From Rhodanobacter sp. C05 (GTDB lineage: Bacteria; Pseudomonadota; Gammaproteobacteria; Xanthomonadales; Rhodanobacteraceae): a stretch of 64,000 nucleotides of DNA. The notes beneath the pieces were generated by a model, which had not been told where the DNA came from, made no database searches, and was given only the letters and a program-made list of their open reading frames with translations. The position numbers and the translations under genes were made by a program. Location: positions 124,001 to 188,000 of the forward strand of contig NZ_MUNQ01000010.1 in NCBI RefSeq assembly GCF_002001165.1, read 5' to 3'. Shown here piece after piece: positions 1 through 8,316 of the stretch (position 1 is its first letter; the number at the start of each line of letters is the position of its first letter).

Positions 1-1
1 G

Positions 2-2149
2 AGTCTTGTCGCCGCACTGGCCACGACCGCCGTCCATGCCACGGATACGCCGGTGGCAACAACCGCTGCCATCGGCACGGATGATCCAGCGGAAAGGGGT
101 ACCGGCAACGATCAGCCTGCAGCCAAGGATCTGAGCCCAATCGACGTATCGGCCAAGCTGGATCAGTCGCGCAACGCGTTGTCGCCGGATACCGGCAGCA
201 GCCAGTACGTGATCGACCAGAAAGCGATCGCCCAGCTGCCGCTGGGTGCGGCCACGCCGATGAACCAGGTGCTGCTGCAGGCGCCGGGCGTGGTGCAGGA
301 CTCCTACGGCGGCCTGCATGTGCGCGGCGACCACGCAAACCTGCAATACCGCATCAATGGCGTGATCATTCCCGAGTCGATCTCGGGCTTTGGCCAGACC
401 CTGGACGCACGCACAATCCAGAGCGTGAAACTGCTCGATGGCGCCTTGCCGGCGCAGTACGGTCTGCGCACCGCGGCGGTGGTCGACATCACCACCAAGA
501 GCGGGAGCGAGCTGGGCAATGGCGGCAGTGTAGGGGTGACCACCGGCTCGTTCGGTACGTTCAATCCTAACGTTTCGTTGTGGGGAAGCAGCGGCCAGTG
601 GAGCGCGTTCTTCACCGCGAACTATCTGGAAAACAACGCCGGCATCGAGAACCCGACGGCCAGCCGTACGCCGATCCACGATCACACCAACCAGGCGAAG
701 GCGTTCGGCGATGTCAGCTACCTGATCGACAATGACACCCGGTTGAGTTTTCTGTTCGGTGCTGCCAACAACCGTTTCCAGATTCCCAACAATCCGGATC
801 AGACGCCGCAGTTCGGCTACCTCGATACAGTCGACTTCAATTCCGCCAACCTGGACGAACGGCAGAACGAGCAGACCCGTTTTGGCGTGCTGGCGCTGCA
901 GGGCAAGCTGGGCACGACCGACTACCAGGTCTCGCTGGGCCAGCGCTACAGCGGCCTGCAGTACCTGCCCGATGACATCGGTGACTTGATGTTCAATGGT
1001 GTCGCTGGCGCGATCAACCAGAGTGATCGCGCCAGCACGCTGCAAGTGGATTTCTCCACGCCGATGGGGGGAAACCACACGTTGCGGTACGGTTTGTATG
1101 GCAGCTTCGACCACGCCAGTACCAGCACCAATTCGCTGGTGTTCCCGGCCAATCCGGACGGGAGTCAGGCCAGCACCGTGCCGTTCAACATCTTCACCGG
1201 CGATCAGATAACGGCCAAGACCTGGTCGGCCTATGTGCAGGATGAGTGGAACATCGGCCAGAACTGGACGGTGAACTACGGCCTGCGCGGCGACCAGTAC
1301 CAGGCGTTCAATACCACCGCAAGCCAGCTGAGCCCGCGCCTGGGCGTAGTGTGGCAGGCCACCGGCAGCACCACGGTCCACGCCGGTTACTCGCGCTACT
1401 TCACGCCGCCTGCGACCGAGCTGATTTCCTCCACGGATCTCGCTGCGTTCGCCGGCACCACCAACGCGGTGAAGAACTATGGGGACAACACGCCGCTGGC
1501 CGAGCGCTCCAACTACTTCGATGTCGGCGTCTCGCAGAATCTTGGCAGCGACTGGACGCTGGGCCTGGACACCTACTACCGCAAGGTGAGCCGTTTGCAG
1601 GACGAGGGCCAGTTCGGCGCGGCACTCGTGTACTCCACCTTCAACTACAAGTACGGCCGCGTCGGTGGCGCGGAGTTCACGGCGAACTACAACAGCGGTC
1701 CGCTGTCGGCCTATTTCAACTTCTCCTACACCAAGGCGATGGGCAAGGACGTCATGACCAGCCAGTACAATTTCAGCCCGGAGGATCTGGCCTACATCGC
1801 CAACAACTACATCTACCTCGACCACGACCAGAAATACACCTCGTCTGGCGGCGTCAGTTACGCACTGAGCGATGCCACCAAGGCCGGCGCCGATTACCTG
1901 TTCGGCACTGGCTTGCGCAAGGACGGCAGTGTGCCGAACGGAGGCACACTGCCGGACTACTTCCAGCTCAACTTCAATGTATCGCACGACTTCACGTTCG
2001 ATCATTTCGGCCAGCTGCACACCCAGTTGGCGCTGATCAATGCGCTGGACCGCACCTACGAGCTGCGTGACGGCACCGGCATCGGTGTCGGCGCGCCGCA
2101 GTTCGGTCCGCGCCGCGGGCTGTATTTGAGCCTGCAGAAGGATTTCTGA
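2..2149 (+). CDS. TonB-dependent receptor, 5' end cut by window edge
   Basis: Outer-membrane beta-barrel receptor of the TonB-dependent family, which imports a ligand using energy from TonB-ExbBD. The reading frame is open from base 2. Its first residues look like the end of a signal peptide (an Ala-rich stretch ending AVHA), so the true start lies before the window; the GTG at 53 is internal. A plug domain follows (PGVVQDSYGGLHVRGD, then INGVIIPES, then a DITTKSG strand), and the rest is alternating aromatic beta-barrel strands to the C-terminal LSLQKDF, which ends in the terminal Phe needed for barrel assembly. The substrate cannot be told from the sequence, and no uptake partner lies downstream: the next gene is a methyltransferase beyond a REP-like repeat. 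Confidence 0.9.
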   Translation, partial: SLVAALATTAVHATDTPVATTAAIGTDDPAERGTGNDQPAAKDLSPIDVSAKLDQSRNALSPDTGSSQYVIDQKAIAQLPLGAATPMNQVLLQAPGVVQDSYGGLHVRGDHANLQYRINGVIIPESISGFGQTLDARTIQSVKLLDGALPAQYGLRTAAVVDITTKSGSELGNGGSVGVTTGSFGTFNPNVSLWGSSGQWSAFFTANYLENNAGIENPTASRTPIHDHTNQAKAFGDVSYLIDNDTRLSFLFGAANNRFQIPNNPDQTPQFGYLDTVDFNSANLDERQNEQTRFGVLALQGKLGTTDYQVSLGQRYSGLQYLPDDIGDLMFNGVAGAINQSDRASTLQVDFSTPMGGNHTLRYGLYGSFDHASTSTNSLVFPANPDGSQASTVPFNIFTGDQITAKTWSAYVQDEWNIGQNWTVNYGLRGDQYQAFNTTASQLSPRLGVVWQATGSTTVHAGYSRYFTPPATELISSTDLAAFAGTTNAVKNYGDNTPLAERSNYFDVGVSQNLGSDWTLGLDTYYRKVSRLQDEGQFGAALVYSTFNYKYGRVGGAEFTANYNSGPLSAYFNFSYTKAMGKDVMTSQYNFSPEDLAYIANNYIYLDHDQKYTSSGGVSYALSDATKAGADYLFGTGLRKDGSVPNGGTLPDYFQLNFNVSHDFTFDHFGQLHTQLALINALDRTYELRDGTGIGVGAPQFGPRRGLYLSLQKDF

Positions 2150-2171
2150 TCGGAATGACACTTACTTGAGC

Positions 2172-2279
2172 TCGTCATCCCCGCTGAAACGGGGATCCAG
2201 CGCCTCTGGCAGCCTGAAGTCACTGGATTCCTGCTTGACAAGCCTTTGGCTGTTGAAAAGCACCTCGCAGGAATGACGA
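2172..2279. repeat. REP-like imperfect palindromic element
   Basis: The 316-base gap between the receptor and the methyltransferase gene contains a two-armed palindrome. A first hairpin (ATCCCCG/CGGGGAT, about 2178-2197) starts with the CGTCATCCC signature. A second arm, CTGGATTCCTGC (2223-2234), pairs with GCAGGAATGACG (2267-2278). The CGTCAT...ATGACG outline is the one commonly seen in REP/BIME elements of this bacterial group, and it resembles the better-preserved copy at 3661-3788. The rest of the gap shows nothing else. Confidence 0.65.
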
Positions 2280-2466
2280 AAATTGGAGCTTTGCGCTTGA
2301 GCATGGAGCATTCATTTCTGATCGCAGCTCCCGTTCTTCCCATTGGAAAGAAGGGCGGGATGAGCGGCGGGCGCTCGCCAGATAGCTGGTCGAAGTACTC
2401 TGGTGAAGCGGATGTCCTTGTCTCATCCGCTATGCTTGCGGCGATTTTTTGCTGCCGGCAAGACCC

Positions 2467-3660
2467 ATGCGATCGCAACTCCCCGAACCCAGCGCCGATG
2501 AACGCGCGCATTCCGATCATCTGCTGCAACTGCTGCGCGAGCAGATCGCTTCGCATGGGCCGCTGCCGTTTTCGCAGTACATGGAACGTTGCCTGTATGC
2601 GCCGGGGCTGGGTTACTACAGCGCCGGCCGAACCAAGTTCGGTGAAGCCGGTGACTTTGTCACCGCGCCGGAACTTGGTGAGCTGTTTGCCCGCTGCGTG
2701 ATCAATGCGGTGCAGCCGGTGCTGGCGATGCTCGGCGACGAGGCGGATTTTCTCGAGCTGGGCGGTGGCAGCGGCGCATTCGCCGAGGCGGCACTCAAGG
2801 CACTCGCCACTGGTGGCGTGTTGCCGCGGCAGTATCTGATCCTCGAACCCAGTGCCGACCTGCGCGAGCGCCAGCACGAGCGGCTGCGCGCGAATCTTCC
2901 GGCCGAGCTCAATGCCCGCGTGCAATGGCTGGATCGTCCCCCCGAGCAGGACTGGCGTGGCGTGCTGTTTGCCAACGAGGTGATCGATGCGTTGCCGGCC
3001 ACGCGCTTCGCGGTGCGCGCCGGCGAAGTCTACGAGGAATATGTGGCGCTGGATGGCGAAGGCCGTCTGCTGCGCGTCGATCGCCCGGCCGATGCGTTGG
3101 TGGCCGGCGCGGTGCGTCATGTCGAGCGCGACCTCGGCAGCGACTTTACCGATGGCTACCGCTCGGAAATCCTGCCGCAGCTACCGTACTGGATCCAGGC
3201 GGTGGCCGGATCGCTGACGGCTGGCTTGATGCTGTTCGTCGACTACGGCTACGTGCGCCGCGAGTTCTACCTGCCCGAGCGCGATGACGGCACCTTGATG
3301 GCGCATTACCGCCATCACGCGCACAACGATCCGCTGTACCTGCCGGGCCTGAACGACCTCACTGCCTCGGTCGATTTCACCGCACTGGCCGAAGCGGGCA
3401 ACAGTGCCGGCTTCGGTGTCGCCGCCTATCTGCCCCAGGCACAATTCCTGATTGGCGCGGGCCTGCAGGACATCTTCGAAAGCGAGCAGGCGAAGATTGC
3501 CGACGAGCACAGCCGTTACCGGCTGGCGCAGCAGGTGAAGCGGCTGATGCTGCCCGACCAGATGGGCGAACGCTTCCAGGCGATGCTGCTGGCGCGTGGA
3601 CTCGACGTGCTGCCGCTTCCAGCCGAACTGCTGGCCGCCGATCAGGGCGGCCGGCTGTAA
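2467..3660 (+). CDS. MidA/NDUFAF7-type SAM-dependent methyltransferase
   Basis: Class I SAM-dependent methyltransferase of the PF02636 (DUF185) family. The mitochondrial member, NDUFAF7/MidA, methylates an arginine of a complex I subunit; the bacterial substrate is not established. The N-terminal motifs LPFSQYMERCLY and GYYSAG, then FVTAPELGELF, are typical of the family, and FLELGGGSGAFAEAAL around residue 95 is the SAM-binding loop. DYGY near residue 255 begins the C-terminal half. The ATG at 2467 is preferred over a TTG six codons upstream because the family begins shortly before this point. The length of 397 residues is usual. It stands alone between two REP-like elements. Confidence 0.88.
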   Translation: MRSQLPEPSADERAHSDHLLQLLREQIASHGPLPFSQYMERCLYAPGLGYYSAGRTKFGEAGDFVTAPELGELFARCVINAVQPVLAMLGDEADFLELGGGSGAFAEAALKALATGGVLPRQYLILEPSADLRERQHERLRANLPAELNARVQWLDRPPEQDWRGVLFANEVIDALPATRFAVRAGEVYEEYVALDGEGRLLRVDRPADALVAGAVRHVERDLGSDFTDGYRSEILPQLPYWIQAVAGSLTAGLMLFVDYGYVRREFYLPERDDGTLMAHYRHHAHNDPLYLPGLNDLTASVDFTALAEAGNSAGFGVAAYLPQAQFLIGAGLQDIFESEQAKIADEHSRYRLAQQVKRLMLPDQMGERFQAMLLARGLDVLPLPAELLAADQGGRL

Positions 3661-3788
3661 GGAACCTCGAATAACTGCTTTTTGCTCGTCATTCCCGCGA
3701 AAGCGGGAATCCATCTTGATTTTGCAAAACAGCAACTTGGATTCCCGCTTTCGCGGGAATGACGTCATCGAGGGTTTTTCGAGGTTCC
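3661..3788. repeat. REP/BIME-like composite palindrome with outer inverted repeats
   Basis: Two facing copies of a palindromic unit, CGTCATTCCCGCGAAAGCGG-AATCCA (3687-3713) and its exact reverse complement (3738-3764), are separated by 24 bases. The whole is bracketed by a perfect 10-bp outer inverted repeat, GGAACCTCGA (3661-3670) and TCGAGGTTCC (3779-3788). It begins immediately after the methyltransferase stop codon and lies between convergent genes, so it could act as a bidirectional terminator or mRNA-stabilising element. Elements of this look are usually mobilised by RAYT (TnpA_REP) transposases; none is in the window. Confidence 0.8.
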
Positions 3789-3846
3789 CTGTAGTCATCA
3801 GTGATGAACCGGTGCCGCCGGCTGACGACGCCAGGTGATGACTGGC

Positions 3847-6081
3847 TCAGTGCGTGACCGCCGCTGAGCTCGTCGCAGCCGGCACTGACGCTGAGTTGGC
3901 AGGGGCTGCTGCCGAAGTGGCTGGCGCAGATGCCGACGCAGCAGGTGCCGGCAAAGGCAACGGCTGCACCGGCGTCGAGTCGCTGGGGCGTCGTACCAGC
4001 TGACCACGTTTGAACTGATCGCTGGAGACCTGGTAGTAGGCGATCGCCTGGTCGACCAACGCCTGGTCCACCGGCTGGATCGGCGTGGCATCGCCGGTGG
4101 TGTAATCCGGCTTGAACTGTTCCAGCTTGCGGCGCGGCTCCAGCACGGTGAGTACATCGTCGCGCAGGTAGCCGAGCTTCTCATAGGTGCCGGGCAGCGC
4201 GTGTCCGCCGCCAGCCGGCAGCTGGAACACGTCCTGGCCGAAGAAGCGCGTGCGGTAGCTGAAGTTGAGCATGCCGAGCAGGGTCGGCGGGATGTCCAGC
4301 TGGCCCATCAAGGTATGCACACGCTGCGGTGGGAAATTCTTCGGAGAGTAGATCCACAGCGGGATGTGATAGTGGTTGATCGGCAGCGCGGTCTTGCCGG
4401 CGCTGGAGGCGCAGTGGTCGGCGGTGATCACGAACACCGTATTGTCGAAGTACGGTTTGCTGCGCGCACGCTGGATGAAATCCTTGATCGACCAGTCGGT
4501 ATACGCCACCGCGCCGGGACGCGATGGCGCGACCTGCGACACGCGCCCGGCCGGATAGGTGTACGGCCGGTGGTTGGAGGTGGTCATGATGTGCAGGAAG
4601 AACGGCTTGCCGGCAGCCTGCGCGTCATCCATCTGCTTCAACGCCAGCGTGTACAGATCCTCGTCGGAGACGCCCCACACGTTCTGGCTGTGGATCACCG
4701 CATCCTTCGGGATGTCGCCACGGTCCACCGTCTTGTAGCCGTTGTGGCTGAAGAAGTAGTTCATGTTGTCGAAGTAGCCGTAGCCACCGTAGACGAAGTC
4801 AGACTGATAACCGCGATCGTTGAAAATGTCGGCGATCGAGAACAGATTCTCGTTGTTGTGCTCGCGGATCAGCGAATCACCTGGCGTCGGCGGTACCGAC
4901 AGCGACAGCGCTTCCAGCCCGCGCACGGTGCGCGTGCCGTTCGCGTAAAGGTTGTCGAAGAACACACTCTGGTTGGCCAGCGAGTCGAGATACGGCGTGA
5001 GGTTTTCGGTGTTGCCAAACGTGCCCAGGTAATCGCCGGACAGGCTCTCCACGCTGATCAGCACCACGTTGAGATGCTTCTCCGGTCCCGTGTGGGTGAT
5101 CGCGCGGGTGAGATCCTTCGGATCGTCGCTGACGAAGCTCGCGTTAGGCGCCTTCAGGTTGTCACGCAGGATGCCGAACGCCTGATCTTCCGGCAGCGTC
5201 TTGTAGAACTTCGCGTAATCGAGGTGGCTGCTGCGGAACGCGGCGAAGAACTGGTAGATGCCGTTGCCGGAGAGTTCGTCGAGGTAACTGTTGCCGGTGC
5301 GATCCTTCATGCCGCTGTTCACCGCGAACAGCGAAAGCACGGTCAGCACCAGCCACCACAGCGCCAGCTTGCTGCGTTGCCAGAAACGACTGCCTTCATC
5401 ACGCGTGCGCAGGCCGCGCTTGGTCAGCACGAACACCACCAGCGCGGCCACCATTAGCAGCGCCATCCAGCGCCCGATCGGATAGGACTCCTGGATGTTG
5501 CCGATCACCTCAGTGGTGTAGACCAGATAGTCCACCGCGATGAAATTGAAGCGCACGCTGAACTCGTTCCAGAACACCAACTCGGATGCCGCCACGAAGA
5601 ACAGCCCGTACAGCAATACCAAGCCCATCACGTACATCGCCCACTGGCCACTGCGCGCCGAATACGCCAGCGCCGGCATCGGCAGGAAGAACAGGAACAG
5701 CACGATCAGCGGCCACGACTCGTGCACATGCACATGCCACAGCAGGAACACCAGGCCGAGGCAGGCCGCGTACAGCAGTGTCATGCCGATCAGATAAAGC
5801 AGCCACAGGCCGAGGCCGGAAATCGGCGCGCGTCGCGCCGGCACCAGCCACAGCATCAGCACCATCGGCCACGCCACGTAGATGAAGGTGATCAGGTCAT
5901 AGCCCAGGCCCACGCCGAAGGCGTACAGCAGGTTCAGCGGCGTATGCGGCACTTCCTGGCCGGACATGACCAGCAGCGCCACGCGGGTAATAAAGGAGAT
6001 CAGCACGAAGGTGATCGCCAGCCACCAGAGCGGACGGAAACGCTGACGCAAGGGTGAGACCCGGGTGAATGCACGCGACAC
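3847..6081 (-). CDS. LTA-synthase-family membrane sulfatase / phosphoglycerol transferase
   Basis: Membrane enzyme of the LtaS/OpgB (MdoB) sulfatase-fold family, which transfers phosphoglycerol or related groups to surface or periplasmic glycans. About five N-terminal transmembrane segments fill the first 230 residues, followed by an extracytoplasmic sulfatase domain. Visible motifs are VLISVESLSGDYLG (metal-binding Glu), NGTRTVRGLEAL (catalytic Thr region) and FVITADHCAS (metal ligands). The C-terminal ~45 residues are low-complexity Ala/Ser/Pro/Thr. The GTG at 6081 is chosen because a GGAG sits six bases upstream; the frame extends to a TTG at 6129 without a good ribosome-binding site. LTA itself is not expected in this Gram-negative context, so an OpgB-like or lipid-modifying role is more likely. 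Convergent with the preceding methyltransferase across the REP element. Confidence 0.85.
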   Translation of the reverse strand: MSRAFTRVSPLRQRFRPLWWLAITFVLISFITRVALLVMSGQEVPHTPLNLLYAFGVGLGYDLITFIYVAWPMVLMLWLVPARRAPISGLGLWLLYLIGMTLLYAACLGLVFLLWHVHVHESWPLIVLFLFFLPMPALAYSARSGQWAMYVMGLVLLYGLFFVAASELVFWNEFSVRFNFIAVDYLVYTTEVIGNIQESYPIGRWMALLMVAALVVFVLTKRGLRTRDEGSRFWQRSKLALWWLVLTVLSLFAVNSGMKDRTGNSYLDELSGNGIYQFFAAFRSSHLDYAKFYKTLPEDQAFGILRDNLKAPNASFVSDDPKDLTRAITHTGPEKHLNVVLISVESLSGDYLGTFGNTENLTPYLDSLANQSVFFDNLYANGTRTVRGLEALSLSVPPTPGDSLIREHNNENLFSIADIFNDRGYQSDFVYGGYGYFDNMNYFFSHNGYKTVDRGDIPKDAVIHSQNVWGVSDEDLYTLALKQMDDAQAAGKPFFLHIMTTSNHRPYTYPAGRVSQVAPSRPGAVAYTDWSIKDFIQRARSKPYFDNTVFVITADHCASSAGKTALPINHYHIPLWIYSPKNFPPQRVHTLMGQLDIPPTLLGMLNFSYRTRFFGQDVFQLPAGGGHALPGTYEKLGYLRDDVLTVLEPRRKLEQFKPDYTTGDATPIQPVDQALVDQAIAYYQVSSDQFKRGQLVRRPSDSTPVQPLPLPAPAASASAPATSAAAPANSASVPAATSSAAVTH

Positions 6082-6156
6082 GAGCAGCTCCAGCAGGAGG
6101 TGAGATCGACGAATGCCCGCAGCGGGCAATCTTTAATCCGGGCTTTATACCGCGGA

Positions 6157-7392
6157 TCAGCTTGGCGGATGGTTAGTTTTTACGGCGGCGATCGCGTCGG
6201 TGCGGGCCGCTGCCATGGCCGCGCCGATCGCCGGACCGGCCAGCCCCTGTTCGACAAACGCACTCGCCTCCACAGACGCCGCCGCGGCACGTGCTGCGCG
6301 CAGGTACGCCGCCTGCGGGTAAGCATCCTGCTCATGGCCCAGCCGTCCGCGCTTGTCGGCCTCGCAGGCGGCCAGGAAGGCGTCCAGCCGCGCGGGACGA
6401 CGCAGTGCATCGAGTGCGCCGAGCAGCTTCAGCACGGTAGCCGGCTTCAGCTCGAACGCACGATGCGCATTCAGATGCTCACGGCAGACCAGTTCAGCCA
6501 GTGCAGCGTGTTCGGTCGGCACCTTCAGTCGCGCGGCCAGCACGCGGAGGGGTGCCACGCCGCGATGTTCGTGACCGACATGGCGCGGCAGTTCAGCGGC
6601 CGGCGTCAGCGCCTTGCCGAGGTCGTGCGTGAGCGCGCAGAAGCCAACCAGATCGTCGCCAGGCACCAGTCGCGCCGCCGCGTCCAGCACCATCTCCAGA
6701 TGCACGCCGGTGTCGATCTCGGGATGGAACTCAGCGCGCTGCGGCACACCGTACAGCGCGTCGATTTCGGGAAACAGCACCGCCAGTGCGCCGCATGTGC
6801 GCAGCACCTGCAGGAACGCCGACGGCTGCGGTTCGCCGAGCGCCTTGCGCGTCTCCGCCCACACGCGCTCGGGCACCAGATGATCCACTTCGCCGTCGTC
6901 GACCATCTGTTGCATCAATGCCATCGTCTCGTCGGCCACCGTGAAACCCAGCGGCGCGAAGCGCGCGGCAAAGCGTGCCACCCGCAGCACGCGTACCGGA
7001 TCTTCCACGAACGCAGGCGACACATGTCGCAGCACGCGCGCCTCGATATCGCGCACACCGTGGTACGGATCGGTCAGCGTGCCTTGCACATCTTCGGCAA
7101 TGGCATTGATGGTGAGGTCGCGCCGCGCCAGATCCTGCTCCAGCGTCACCGAAGCGTCGGCCTGGAACACGAAGCCGTGGTAGCCACGTCCGGTCTTGCG
7201 CTCGGTGCGCGCCAGCGCATGTTCCTCGCCCGTCTTCGGATGCAGGAACACCGGGAAATCCTTGCCGACTGGCTTGTAGCCGAGTGCGAGCAAGTCTTCG
7301 GGCAGCGCGCCGACGACCACATGATCATGGTCGACCACCGGCCGTCCCAGCAATTTGTCACGGACCGCGCCGCCGACCAGATAGGTGTGCAT
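6157..7392 (-). CDS. cca: Multifunctional CCA tRNA nucleotidyltransferase
   Basis: Adds and repairs the 3'-terminal CCA of tRNAs. The 411-residue product matches the length of the E. coli enzyme and starts [12 protein letters not shown]. Gly7-Gly8, Arg11 and the metal-binding Asp21 and Asp23 (DHD) fall at the same positions as in E. coli Cca. [10 protein letters not shown] (about 95) and [16 protein letters not shown] are the class II head/neck motifs. An HD phosphohydrolase domain ([16 protein letters not shown]) marks the multifunctional gammaproteobacterial type. The frame runs 13 codons further upstream, but the ATG at 7392 fits the family. Its upstream region has been replaced by AT-rich foreign-looking DNA, and a broken copy of codons 1-99 lies at 9311-9562. 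Confidence 0.96.
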   Translation of the reverse strand: MHTYLVGGAVRDKLLGRPVVDHDHVVVGALPEDLLALGYKPVGKDFPVFLHPKTGEEHALARTERKTGRGYHGFVFQADASVTLEQDLARRDLTINAIAEDVQGTLTDPYHGVRDIEARVLRHVSPAFVEDPVRVLRVARFAARFAPLGFTVADETMALMQQMVDDGEVDHLVPERVWAETRKALGEPQPSAFLQVLRTCGALAVLFPEIDALYGVPQRAEFHPEIDTGVHLEMVLDAAARLVPGDDLVGFCALTHDLGKALTPAAELPRHVGHEHRGVAPLRVLAARLKVPTEHAALAELVCREHLNAHRAFELKPATVLKLLGALDALRRPARLDAFLAACEADKRGRLGHEQDAYPQAAYLRAARAAAASVEASAFVEQGLAGPAIGAAMAAARTDAIAAVKTNHPPS

Positions 7393-7507
7393 ACCGGGAT
7401 TCTGCCATGTGTTCGGTGGTGGCAGCCCCAAGAGGCGGAGCTTGGTTGCAAAGGCCTAAAGCTCTCGAGTAGCCAGCGGGCACATAAGCCTGGCGTCACA
7501 GGATATA

Positions 7508-7566
7508 GCAATATATTGCGAATTACGCAAGAAATTATTGACGCGACGCGCCTGGAGTGCTACTTC
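7508..7566 (+). promoter_or_regulatory. Possible promoter and palindromic operator of the inserted gene pair
   Basis: The 287 bases upstream of the 7680 gene hold a perfect 12-bp palindrome, GCAATATATTGC (7508-7519), followed by GCGAATTACGC. A candidate -35 TTGACG (7538-7543) lies 17 bases before a weak -10 TACTTC (7561-7566). Further down, GTATGT (7636-7641) and ACATAC (7660-7665) can pair just before the ribosome-binding site. The promoter match is modest, and the assignment rests on position. Confidence 0.3.
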
Positions 7567-7679
7567 ATGCGATAGGGCCGCGATGCTCGGTTGCAAGGCG
7601 AAGATATCTGACAGTAGTCGCGGACGTTGCACGATGTATGTCGTAAACATGTCGACAGAACATACAAGGAGGAGCTGTC

Positions 7680-8249
7680 ATGAAAATGAACACGATTGTT
7701 TTGTTTGCGGGATTTGGCTTGATGGCAGGTATGAGCGCAAATGTGGAGAGTCATCAAGCAGCCGAAGCAAGCACGTCTGCTCAGTCAACTGCGAGCATCT
7801 CAGTTGCCACCCTGCAGAGTGCAGAACAGGTTCGGCGAACCGGAGATTTTCTTCTGGCCCCCGTGAAGTCGAGATTTGATCTAATAAATTATGTTCACGC
7901 CATCCCTCACTCACCTCTCGACAGGCTGAGTCCTTCAGCGAAGCAAAGGTTTCTGGCCAGCCTTACCTTCAATGAGAGCGGTTTAACTGGTTTTGACTAT
8001 TCTGACCTTCGGGCGGAATTGACGGTAACCGAAGTTTACCAAGTACTTAGCATCTTTGGGGCGCAACGTCTCACATCCATGGTTCGCGGCGCGCGGGTAC
8101 TAACGGCTACCGATAAAGCGCTTCAGGTTTCCCCATCACCTATGGGGGGCGGGAGTATTGGTATGCCGGATGATCACGAAGGTTATGTATGCCAAGGTGC
8201 GCATACATGCGCGAAGAGAGATGAGCATATCTGTATGACTGGCTGTTAA
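7680..8249 (+). CDS. Unrecognised secreted protein with four-cysteine C-terminal tail
   Basis: I do not recognise the family. The 189-residue product starts with a short basic and hydrophobic segment that looks like a signal peptide (MKMNTIVLFAGFGLMAGMS). A Ser/Ala/Thr-rich linker, a polar middle region (about 60-145) and a Gly/Pro/Ser hinge follow. The last 25 residues contain four cysteines in the pattern C-x5-C-x7-C-x3-C, with the final Cys at the C-terminus. The ribosome-binding site AAGGAGGA (7666-7673) is near-perfect and well spaced, implying strong translation. Composition differs from the genome average. The tail suggests either a disulfide-stabilised or a metal-binding peptide. The downstream neighbour is thioredoxin-like, so the two may act together; this is inference. 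A small secreted toxin or bacteriocin precursor is possible but unproven. Confidence 0.8.
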   Translation: MKMNTIVLFAGFGLMAGMSANVESHQAAEASTSAQSTASISVATLQSAEQVRRTGDFLLAPVKSRFDLINYVHAIPHSPLDRLSPSAKQRFLASLTFNESGLTGFDYSDLRAELTVTEVYQVLSIFGAQRLTSMVRGARVLTATDKALQVSPSPMGGGSIGMPDDHEGYVCQGAHTCAKRDEHICMTGC

Positions 8250-8267
8250 AACAATGCAAGTAGCATC

Positions 8268-8297
8268 TATGGGGGTGCTCATACCCCCCATATTTTT
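8268..8297 (+). terminator. Intergenic terminator/attenuator hairpin
   Basis: TATGGGGG (8268-8275) pairs with CCCCCATA (8285-8292) across a nine-base loop and is followed at once by TTTTT (8293-8297). It lies 18 bases past the stop of the four-cysteine protein and 19 bases before the preferred start of the thioredoxin-like gene. It would terminate part of the transcription and lower expression of the second gene relative to the first. Confidence 0.6.
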
Positions 8298-8316
8298 GCT
8301 TGTCTGGACGAATTAT

